NCBI RefSeq assembly: GCF_018139985.1
Contig: NZ_JAGSOU010000001.1
Coordinates: 248,001 to 312,000, forward strand
Length of the DNA: 64,000 nucleotides
Reading direction: 5' to 3'
DNA from: Actibacterium sp. MT2.3-13A
GTDB taxonomy: Bacteria; Pseudomonadota; Alphaproteobacteria; Rhodobacterales; Rhodobacteraceae
The notes beneath the pieces are model-generated. The model searched no databases and was not told where the DNA came from. It was given only the letters and a program-made list of their open reading frames with translations. This document shows positions 57,830 to 64,000 of the stretch, in pieces. The position numbers and the translations under genes are program-made. The stretch's first letter is position 1, and every line of letters begins with the position of its first letter.

Positions 57830-58891
57830 TTATAGCCCCTGGCCGCCGACCGGCAAAGCCTCGCGCGCCAGGTCAAAGGCCTTGCGCATCACCGTGGGCA
57901 GCGACGAGGGGCGAAAGCTGTCATGGGGGTGAAAGTGGCCCCTTTCAGCGGCCGTATCCACGGGCAGTTCCGCCACCCGAAGCGACAGGCGCAGGTGGAA
58001 ATGGGTGAAGGTATGGCGCACCTCGGCCCCCAGGTCGCGCCAGTCGCCGGGGGCGGGCGGCGCGGGCTCGGGCGGGGTTTCGGCCCAGTCGCTGCCCGGC
58101 CAGCCCAGCATGCCGCCGAGCAGCCCCTTGTCGGGGCGGCGTTCCAGCAGCCAGGCGCCGTCGGCGCGGCGGCCGACATAGGCGATGCCCAGTCGGGTAG
58201 GTTTCGGCGTCTTGGGCAGCTTGCGGGGCAGGTCGGCCTGTATCCCTTGCGCGCGCGCCGTGCAGGCCCCGGACCAGGGGCAGAGGCCGCAGGCGGGCGA
58301 TTTCGGGGTGCAGATCGTGGCGCCGAGGTCCATCACCGCCTGCGCGTAATCGCCGGGCCGGGCGGCGGGCGTCAGCCGCGCGGCCAGCGCGGTCAGCTCG
58401 GGCTTGGCCGTGGGCAGCGGCGTCTCAACGGCGAAGAGCCGCGCCATCACCCGCTCGACGTTGCCATCGACCACGACCTCCGCCCGGTCGAAGGCAATGG
58501 CCGAGATCGCGGCGGCCGTGTAGGGCCCGATGCCCGGCAGCGTCAGCAACGCGGCGTGATCGTCGGGGAATTCCCCGCCCGCGGCCGCCACCGCGCGCGC
58601 GCATTTCAGCAGGTTGCGGGCGCGCGCATAATAGCCGAGCCCGGCCCATTCAGCCATCACCTCCGCGTCCTCGGCGCCGGCCAGGGCGCGCACGTCGGGC
58701 CAACGCGCGGTGAAGCGGTGGAAATAGTCCTTCACCGCGGCCACCGTGGTCTGCTGGAGCATGACCTCGGACAGCCAGACGCGGTAGGGGTCGGGGCGCG
58801 CCTCCGCCCGCGGCGGCACCCGCCAGGGCAGCACCCGCGCGTGCCGGTCATACCACGCCAACAGCGCCCCGCTGAGATCCTCGTCACGCAA
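57830..58891 (-). CDS. mutY: Adenine DNA glycosylase MutY
   Basis: A 353-residue base-excision enzyme that removes adenine paired with 8-oxoguanine. Catalytic Glu42 is in LSEVMLQQT, the helix-hairpin-helix is LPGIGPYTAAAI, the catalytic Asp is in VVVDGNVERV, and the 4Fe-4S loop is CTPKSPACGLCPWSGAC (C-x6-C-x2-C-x5-C). The C-terminal NUDIX-like domain ends in the HTFTHFHL segment. The start is TTG at 58891; an in-frame stop lies two codons upstream and no better start exists. It is divergent from the DciA-like gene. Confidence 0.95.
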   Translation of the reverse strand: MRDEDLSGALLAWYDRHARVLPWRVPPRAEARPDPYRVWLSEVMLQQTTVAAVKDYFHRFTARWPDVRALAGAEDAEVMAEWAGLGYYARARNLLKCARAVAAAGGEFPDDHAALLTLPGIGPYTAAAISAIAFDRAEVVVDGNVERVMARLFAVETPLPTAKPELTALAARLTPAARPGDYAQAVMDLGATICTPKSPACGLCPWSGACTARAQGIQADLPRKLPKTPKPTRLGIAYVGRRADGAWLLERRPDKGLLGGMLGWPGSDWAETPPEPAPPAPGDWRDLGAEVRHTFTHFHLRLSLRVAELPVDTAAERGHFHPHDSFRPSSLPTVMRKAFDLAREALPVGGQGL

Positions 58892-58966
58892 TGTTTATGT
58901 CCTGCCCCCGGTGAAAGCTCTGGCTGGCTTGCGGCCCGGCCACTAGAATAGGGCGCAACAGTCACA

Positions 58967-59500
58967 ATGACAGGCAAGATGCGCAAGTCCCCAGATGTCG
59001 CCCCCCCGACCCGCCGCAAGCGCGGGTTCGAGCGCACCTCGGCCCTGCTGGCCGAGCGTATCCGCGTGGCGGGCGAGGCGCGCGGCTTTGCCGTCGCCCG
59101 GTTGCTGACCCACTGGGCCGAGATCGTGGGAGAGGACACCGCGCAGCACGCCCGCCCGGTGGAGGTCAAATACGGCCGCCAGGGCTTCGGCGCCACGCTG
59201 ACCCTGCTGACCACCGGCGCCATGGCGCCGATGCTGGAGATGCAGAAGGAAAAGATCCGCGAAAAGGTCAACGCCTGCTACGGCTATTCCGCCATTTCGC
59301 GCATCCGCCTGACCCAGACTGCGCCCACCGGCTTCGCCGAGGGGCAGGCGCAGTTCACCCCGGCGCCGAAGCCCCGGCCCGCGCCCAGCCCCGAAGTCCT
59401 GCAAGAGGCCCGCGTGCTGGCCGATGGCGTGGGCGACGAGGGGCTGCGCGCCGCCCTTGAAGCGCTGGGCAAGAATGTCCTATCCCGAAGGAAATGGTAA
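58967..59500 (+). CDS. DciA-like protein (DUF721)
   Basis: A 177-residue protein with a DUF721/DciA domain (about residues 25-105: LTHWAEIVGEDTAQHARPVEVKYGR, GATLTLLTTGAMAPMLEMQKEKIREKVNACYG). Proteins of this family load or help the replicative helicase in bacteria that lack DnaC. The C-terminal Pro-rich stretch (PAPKPRPAPSPE) is a linker to a short helix. ATG at 58967. It precedes the DsbA-like gene by 10 bp; the pairing DUF721-DsbA is common in Rhodobacterales. Helicase loading is an inference from the family. Confidence 0.82.
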   Translation: MTGKMRKSPDVAPPTRRKRGFERTSALLAERIRVAGEARGFAVARLLTHWAEIVGEDTAQHARPVEVKYGRQGFGATLTLLTTGAMAPMLEMQKEKIREKVNACYGYSAISRIRLTQTAPTGFAEGQAQFTPAPKPRPAPSPEVLQEARVLADGVGDEGLRAALEALGKNVLSRRKW

Positions 59501-59510
59501 GGAGACCCCG

Positions 59511-60170
59511 ATGTTCCGCAAATTCGCTCTGCCCCTCGGGGCCATTGCCCTGGCCGCCCTGGGCTATGCCTGGATCGCAACGCCGCAATCCGGCCTGCCT
59601 GCCCTCGGCGAGGGGTTCGTCGGCGCGGCCAACGCGGCCGAGGCGGAGATCCAGGTGATGAGCATCGGCAACCCCGACGCCAAGGTCGAGCTGGTCGAAT
59701 ACGCCTCCTACACCTGCTCGCACTGCAAGAATTTCCACGACAATGTCTACAGGCAGCTCAAGACCGACTACATCGACACCGGCAAGCTGCATTTCGTCTA
59801 CCGAGAGGTCTACTGGGACCGCTACGCGCTCTGGGCCGGCCTGGTGGCGCGCTGCGGCGGCGAATCGCGCTTCTTCGGCATCGTGGACATGATCTTCGAC
59901 AAGCAGCGCGAATGGGCGGGGGCCAAGCAGCCCGCGCAGGTGGTCGAGCAGCTGCGCACCATCGGCCGCGCCGCGGGGTTGAGCAACGATGAGCTGGACG
60001 CCTGCCTGCAGGATGGCGATATGGCCCAGTCCCTCGTCGCCTGGAGCGACACGGAATCCAAGGCCGCCAATGTCGAGGGCACGCCGACGCTCTATATCAA
60101 CGGCGAGAAATACCCGAACATGTCCTACAAGGATCTCAAGGCCATTCTCGACGAAAAACTGGCCGAGTGA
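59511..60170 (+). CDS. DsbA-family thiol-disulfide oxidoreductase
   Basis: A 219-residue periplasmic thioredoxin-fold protein. The signal/membrane segment is at about residues 7-24 (cleavage likely after ANAA near 43), the active site is YTCSHC with Cys69 and Cys72, and the cis-Pro is in EGTPTLYING. A separate Cys pair (RCGG; DACLQDG) lies in the helical insert. ATG at 59511 follows an AAGGAG. It sits between the DciA-like and CoA-transferase genes in a tight run. Role: introducing or isomerising disulfides in exported proteins. Confidence 0.9.
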   Translation: MFRKFALPLGAIALAALGYAWIATPQSGLPALGEGFVGAANAAEAEIQVMSIGNPDAKVELVEYASYTCSHCKNFHDNVYRQLKTDYIDTGKLHFVYREVYWDRYALWAGLVARCGGESRFFGIVDMIFDKQREWAGAKQPAQVVEQLRTIGRAAGLSNDELDACLQDGDMAQSLVAWSDTESKAANVEGTPTLYINGEKYPNMSYKDLKAILDEKLAE

Positions 60171-60173
60171 TCC

Positions 60174-61316
60174 ATGACGGCACCGCTTGAAGGCCTGAAG
60201 GTCGTCGAACTGGCACGCATTCTGGCCGGCCCTTGGGCCGGGCAGACGCTGGCCGACCTGGGTGCCGAGGTGATCAAGGTCGAAAGCCCCGAGGGCGACG
60301 ACACGCGCCGCTGGGGCCCGCCCTTCATCCAGCGCGGCGACGACCGCTCCGCCGCCTATTTTCATTCCTGCAACCGCGGCAAGAAATCGGTCACGGTCGA
60401 TTTCCGCACCCCCGAGGGTCAGGCGCTGGTGCGCGATCTGGTGGCGGATGCGGATATCGTGATCGAGAATTTCAAGCTCGGCGGGCTGGCGAAATACGGG
60501 CTGGACTACGCCAGCCTCAGCGCGGTCAATCCGCGGCTGATCTACTGCTCGATCACCGGCTTCGGGCAGACCGGGCCCTACGCGCACCGCGCGGGGTATG
60601 ATTTCATCATCCAGGGCATGTCGGGGCTGATGTCGATCACCGGCGAGCCCGGCGGCCAGCCGCAGAAGGCGGGCGTGGCGGTGACCGACATCTTCACCGG
60701 GGTCTATGCCACCACGGCGATCCTCGCCGCGCTGCACCAGCGCGGGCAGACCGGCCGGGGGCAGCATATCGACATGGCGCTTCTCGACGTGGCGACCGCG
60801 ATCACGGCCAACCAGGCGCTGAACTACTTCGCCACCGGGCAGGCGCCAGGGCGCATGGGCAATGCCCATGTGAACCTCGCGCCCTATCAGGTGTTCGACT
60901 GCGCCGACGGGTTCATCATCATCGCCACCGGCAACGACTCGCAATACCGCCGGCTCTGCGGTCTGCTGGGGGTCGAGGAGATGGCCGAGGCGCCCGCGTT
61001 CCTCACCAATGCCGACCGCATCGCCAACCGCGAGGAGATGACCGCGCGCCTGACCGAGGCCACCCGCCGTTTCGCCAAGGCCGACCTTCTGGCCGCCTGC
61101 GAGGCGCAGGGCGTGCCCGCGGGCCCGATCAACGACATGGCAGAGGTCTTTGCCGATCCGCAGATCGTCGCGCGCGGGATGCGGGTGGATCTCGACGGCG
61201 TGCCAGGGGTGCGCGCGCCCTTCACCTTCTCCGACGCCGAACTGGCGATGGAGCGGCCGTCGCCCAGGCTGGACGAGGACGGCGCGGCGATCCGCGCGCG
61301 GGCGCGAAAGGGCTAG
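60174..61316 (+). CDS. Family III CoA transferase (CaiB/BaiF)
   Basis: A 380-residue CaiB/BaiF-family enzyme. [47 protein letters not shown] and [12 protein letters not shown] (with the catalytic Asp) are family landmarks; the C-terminal half contains [24 protein letters not shown]. It moves CoA between organic acids; the substrates are unknown (formyl-CoA, carnitine or another). It starts three bases after the DsbA-like stop and its stop overlaps the convergent lpxK stop by four bases (CTAG). Confidence 0.9.
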   Translation: MTAPLEGLKVVELARILAGPWAGQTLADLGAEVIKVESPEGDDTRRWGPPFIQRGDDRSAAYFHSCNRGKKSVTVDFRTPEGQALVRDLVADADIVIENFKLGGLAKYGLDYASLSAVNPRLIYCSITGFGQTGPYAHRAGYDFIIQGMSGLMSITGEPGGQPQKAGVAVTDIFTGVYATTAILAALHQRGQTGRGQHIDMALLDVATAITANQALNYFATGQAPGRMGNAHVNLAPYQVFDCADGFIIIATGNDSQYRRLCGLLGVEEMAEAPAFLTNADRIANREEMTARLTEATRRFAKADLLAACEAQGVPAGPINDMAEVFADPQIVARGMRVDLDGVPGVRAPFTFSDAELAMERPSPRLDEDGAAIRARARKG

Positions 61317-62302
61317 AGCCCCAGCCGGCCGAGCGCGGCGTCGAGCGGCGCCCAGTCCTCCAGCTCCAGCCGCACGGGCAGGGTCAGCACCTTGCGGCGG
61401 AAGCCGTCAGGCAGGCGCACCGCGTCCTTCTCGGTGGTGACCAGCTGCGCGCCGAGGGCGGCGGCCTCAAGTTCCAGCCGCTTCATCAGCGCCTCGGTCA
61501 GCGGTTGGTGATCGCTCAGCGCCTCGGCCCGCAGCAGGCGGGCGCCCAGGAACTCCAGCGTGGCGAAGAATTTCTCGGGATGGCCGATGCCGGCGAAGGC
61601 CAGCACCGGCAGGCCGGCCCAGTCCATGCCGGTCGGCAGCGGGGCGAGCGTGCCCTTCAGATGCGGCAGCGGCAAGGCCGGCCAGCTGGACGTGAAATGC
61701 CGCTGCGCCCGGGCCGGCCCGATCGAGAGCAGCAGATCGGCGCGGGCGAGACCCACCCTGACCGGCTCGCGCAGCGGCCCGGCGGGGATCACCCGCCCGT
61801 TGCCGAAGCCCTTGGCCGCGTCGACCACCACCAGCGACAGGTCCTTGGCCACGGCGGGGTTCTGGAACCCGTCGTCCAGCACGATCACGTCCGCCCCGGC
61901 CGCGACCGCCGCGCGCGCCCCGGCGGCGCGATCCCTGGCGACCCAGGTGGGGGTGAAGGCGGCCAGCAGCAGCGGCTCGTCGCCGACCTCCTCGGCGGTG
62001 TGGCCGCGCTCGTCCACCCGCACCGGCCCGGTCAGAGAGCCGCCATAGCCGCGCGAGACGACATGGGGCCGATGGCCGCGCGCGATCAGCCGCTGCACCA
62101 GCGCGACCGCGGTGGGCGTCTTGCCGGTGCCGCCGGCGTTGAGGTTGCCGATGCAGATCACCGGCACCGGCGCGCGCCAGCCCGGCCCCTGCCGCAGCCG
62201 CCGCGCCGTGGCCGCGGCGTAGAGCGCGCCGAGCGGCGCCAGCGCGCGGGCGCGCAGGCCGGGGCGGTCGGGCGGGGAAAACCAGAACCGGGGCGCGCGC
62301 AT
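61313..62302 (-). CDS. lpxK: Tetraacyldisaccharide 4'-kinase LpxK
   Basis: A 329-residue membrane-associated kinase that adds the 4'-phosphate to lipid A precursor. Walker A is in [42 protein letters not shown] and [31 protein letters not shown] are highly characteristic. The ATG at 62302 overlaps the waaA-like stop as ATGA; the open frame runs further upstream inside that gene but is not real. The length is normal. It lies in a CysQ, DUF4170, WaaA-like, LpxK run typical of the order. Confidence 0.96.
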   Translation of the reverse strand: MRAPRFWFSPPDRPGLRARALAPLGALYAAATARRLRQGPGWRAPVPVICIGNLNAGGTGKTPTAVALVQRLIARGHRPHVVSRGYGGSLTGPVRVDERGHTAEEVGDEPLLLAAFTPTWVARDRAAGARAAVAAGADVIVLDDGFQNPAVAKDLSLVVVDAAKGFGNGRVIPAGPLREPVRVGLARADLLLSIGPARAQRHFTSSWPALPLPHLKGTLAPLPTGMDWAGLPVLAFAGIGHPEKFFATLEFLGARLLRAEALSDHQPLTEALMKRLELEAAALGAQLVTTEKDAVRLPDGFRRKVLTLPVRLELEDWAPLDAALGRLGL

Positions 62303-63522
62303 CAGCCCCCCTTCGCCCGGTCGAGCGTGTCGAATATCCAGTGCACGACGCGGTCGGTGGCCTCGGCCCCGCGCGAGCTGACATCCCAGGCGGCATGGGC
62401 CATCGCCGCCGCCTGCTCGGGCGAGAGCAGCTCGATCAGCGCGGCGCCGAGGCTGCGCGAATCCTCCACCTGGCGGGCCGCGCCGGCGCGGGCCAGCTGC
62501 CCGAAACGGTCGGCCTGCGCGCCGGTGGCCGGGCCGTGCAGGACGGCCGAGCCCAGCGCGGCGGGTGCGAACGGATCGGGCGGCGTGCCGGCGCCGTAGG
62601 TCTGGCCGAGAAAGCTGATCGGGGCGAGACGGAACCACAGCCCTCTCTCCCCCTCGAGATCGGCGATGTAGATCTGGGTGTCGTCGCTGGGCTCCTCGTT
62701 GTCCGAGCGCAGCGCCACGCGCCAGCCGTCTTCGCGCAGCCTTGCGGCGAGGGCGGGCCCGCGCGCCGGATCGTCGGGCACCAGGATCAGCAGCAGCCGG
62801 TGCGCCATCCGCAGGCCCTCGGCATGGGCGGCCAGCGCGATGGGGGTCTCGGCGGCGGTCAGCCCCATCGCGAGCCATGTCGGCCGGCCGGCCAGCCCGC
62901 GGGCCAGCGTCTCGCGCTCGGCCTCGTTGCAGGGCAGGGCGTGCGGCCCGTCCGATAGCGGTCCGGTCAGTTCCATCCGCTGCGCCGGCAGGCCGAGGCG
63001 CCGGAAATGCGCGGCGGTTTTCTCGGTGCCGAGGAACACCCGGTCGAAGCGCCGCATCAGCGCCTGCGACAGCCGCGTGCGCAGGGCGAATTCGGGCATT
63101 CCGTCCTCGGGCGCGCCGTCGGCGAACAGGCCCAGCGGCACGCCGCGCCGGCCGGCCTCAGCGATCAGCGCGGGGGGCAGGTCGGCGCTGCAGAACAGCC
63201 CGATATCCGGGCGCCAGTGCTCCAGCAGGGCGCGGGCACTGGCCGGGCCGTCGGGCGGCAGCGCCAGGTGTGTCACCCGGCCCGCGCTGCCGGGCGGCAG
63301 GGGCACGGGCGCGGCATTGCCCGGCCCGGTCAGCAGCACGCCCAGCTTCGGCCGGGCCCTGCGCGCGACGCGGACGATCTCCAGCATGACGGCGGCGCCG
63401 GGCCCGCCAGGGCAGTGCAGCCACAGCAGCGGACCCTCCGGGCGCGGCGGCGCGGGCGGCGCCTCGGCCTCGGTCAGGCGCGTGCGGAGCTGGTAAAGCC
63501 ACAGGGAAAGGGACGGTCCCAT
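62302..63522 (-). CDS. WaaA-like (Kdo transferase-related) glycosyltransferase, active-site residues apparently missing
   Basis: A 406-residue protein aligned over its length with WaaA/KdtA: an N-terminal segment ([12 protein letters not shown]), [65 protein letters not shown] and [15 protein letters not shown]. In canonical WaaA the first segment reads WLHAASVGE with the catalytic Glu; here the aligned position is Gly42. The donor-binding STHPGEE is AMGLTAAET at 219-227, and GGQNPxEP is changed to PPDPFAP. Position beside lpxK is that of waaA, so it is either a strongly divergent Kdo transferase or an inactive paralogue. Confidence 0.75.
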   Translation of the reverse strand: MGPSLSLWLYQLRTRLTEAEAPPAPPRPEGPLLWLHCPGGPGAAVMLEIVRVARRARPKLGVLLTGPGNAAPVPLPPGSAGRVTHLALPPDGPASARALLEHWRPDIGLFCSADLPPALIAEAGRRGVPLGLFADGAPEDGMPEFALRTRLSQALMRRFDRVFLGTEKTAAHFRRLGLPAQRMELTGPLSDGPHALPCNEAERETLARGLAGRPTWLAMGLTAAETPIALAAHAEGLRMAHRLLLILVPDDPARGPALAARLREDGWRVALRSDNEEPSDDTQIYIADLEGERGLWFRLAPISFLGQTYGAGTPPDPFAPAALGSAVLHGPATGAQADRFGQLARAGAARQVEDSRSLGAALIELLSPEQAAAMAHAAWDVSSRGAEATDRVVHWIFDTLDRAKGG

Positions 63523-63526
63523 GCGG

Positions 63527-63772
63527 TCAGCCGTCGAGCTCCTCGGTGGGGCTGGTCTCGGCCTCTTCGTCGCGCAGCCGGTGCAGATGGGCAATGAAAT
63601 AGCGCATGTGAGCGTTGTCCACGGTGCGCTGCGCCTCGGCCTTCCAGGCGTCGTGGGCCTCGGCGTAATTGGGGAAGATTCCGACGATGTCGATATCGTC
63701 GACATTCTTGAAGGTGGTCTTGGACGGGTCCACCAGTTCGCCGCCGAAGACGAGGTGAAGGCGCTGGGTCAT
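63527..63772 (-). CDS. DUF4170-family protein
   Basis: An 81-residue small soluble protein (TQRLHLVFGGELVDPSKTTFKNVDDIDIVGIFPNYAEAHDAWKAEAQRTVDNAHMRYFIAHLHRL). It matches the short alphaproteobacterial DUF4170 family, usually next to waaA; function unknown. ATG at 63772 gives the conserved start; it ends four bases before the WaaA-like start, so it is probably cotranslated. Confidence 0.87.
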   Translation of the reverse strand: MTQRLHLVFGGELVDPSKTTFKNVDDIDIVGIFPNYAEAHDAWKAEAQRTVDNAHMRYFIAHLHRLRDEEAETSPTEELDG

Positions 63773-63848
63773 GCCGTTCTCCGATGCTGTGCGCGTGTCG
63801 CCGCGCAGGTTAGACCATGCTGCGGGGCGGCGAAAGGGGGGCGTCCCC

Positions 63849-64000
63849 TCAGGCGAGACGCCTGAGAATCTCGGCATGCAGCGCGGGCGGCGCGGCCAGG
63901 ATGCCGGGCGACTGCGGCCGCGGCGTGTTGAACCGCAGGGGCTTGCCCGCCCGGTCGGTCACCGTGGCGCCGGCCTCTTCGAGGATCAGCGCGCCGGCGG
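63849..64000 (-). CDS. CysQ/inositol monophosphatase-family phosphatase (3' part only)
   Basis: Only the last 50 codons are visible; the gene starts beyond the right edge. The C-terminal sequence AGALILEEAGATVTDRAGKPLRFNTPRPQSPGILAAPPALHAEILRRL is typical of the CysQ/inositol-monophosphatase family, which hydrolyses 3'(2'),5'-bisphosphate nucleotides or inositol phosphate. It is upstream of the DUF4170-waaA-lpxK run on the same strand. Because the catalytic core is outside the window, the exact family member is uncertain. Confidence 0.8.
   Translation of the reverse strand, partial: AGALILEEAGATVTDRAGKPLRFNTPRPQSPGILAAPPALHAEILRRLA

Overview
The window is a gene-dense, GC-rich chromosomal segment (roughly two thirds G+C by eye) from an alphaproteobacterium, most likely family Rhodobacteraceae (Rhodobacterales). 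The markers are the RegB/SenC/RegA redox regulators next to ahcY, the rpsT-dnaA-dnaN-recF-gyrB block, an alphaproteobacterial Mic60 (mitofilin) gene in a hemD-hemY operon, the cell-cycle methylase CcrM beside rnhB, the order tsaE-amgK-murU-addB-addA-trxA, and a consensus CtrA box. The genus cannot be fixed from sequence alone. No photosynthesis genes, phage, insertion sequence or CRISPR array was seen.

Layout. 1-2.1 kb: the HslVU protease genes, split by an opposite-strand MTA/SAH nucleosidase, then thioredoxin. 2.2-12.3 kb (minus): AddAB recombination nuclease, MurNAc recycling (amgK, murU), tsaE, and a PAS-domain DivL-like protein with a CtrA box in its leader. 12.4-15.1 kb: regB diverging from senC and regA. 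15.1-18.4 kb: a GT61-like glycosyltransferase, an HD phosphohydrolase and ahcY. 18.7-21.9 kb: small conserved genes (DUF2853, EVE, YciI-like), gpsA and tsaD. 21.9-25.5 kb: hemD, Mic60 and HemY-like genes. 25.6 kb: tRNA-Thr.

25.9-36.4 kb is a surface-polysaccharide region: UDP-glucose dehydrogenase, UDP-sugar epimerase and a Wza-like export lipoprotein on the minus strand; an SDR protein, initiating sugar transferase, membrane nucleotide-sugar dehydratase and YjbH/YjbF/YjbE-like exopolysaccharide proteins on the plus strand. It holds no recognisable polymerase, flippase or chain-length regulator.

36.6-41.1 kb: ubiE-ubiB, mutM, an enoyl-CoA hydratase and rpsT. 41.1-49 kb: a 646-bp structured non-coding stretch, then dnaA, dnaN, recF, two translationally coupled accessory genes (VOC, LysE) and gyrB. 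49.1-51.6 kb: an ArnC/ArnT-like glycosyltransferase set with an LpxB-N-like membrane protein. 51.7-54.5 kb: a LacI regulator, tRNA-Arg, a membrane-bound winged-helix protein and small secreted proteins. 54.6-56.4 kb: rnhB and ccrM. 56.6-64 kb: an AlkB-type hydroxylase, mutY, a DciA-like protein, a DsbA-like thioredoxin, a CoA transferase, and lpxK with a WaaA-like protein that appears to lack the catalytic Glu, ending in a partial CysQ-like phosphatase.

Most genes are in tight co-directional runs with ATGA or longer overlaps, so operon assignments are good. The most useful leads are regulatory or non-coding: the CtrA box before the DivL-like gene, GANTC clusters before ccrM and dnaA, palindromes in the regA and gyrB leaders, and a low-GC motif recurring in different reading frames of the first 21 kb.
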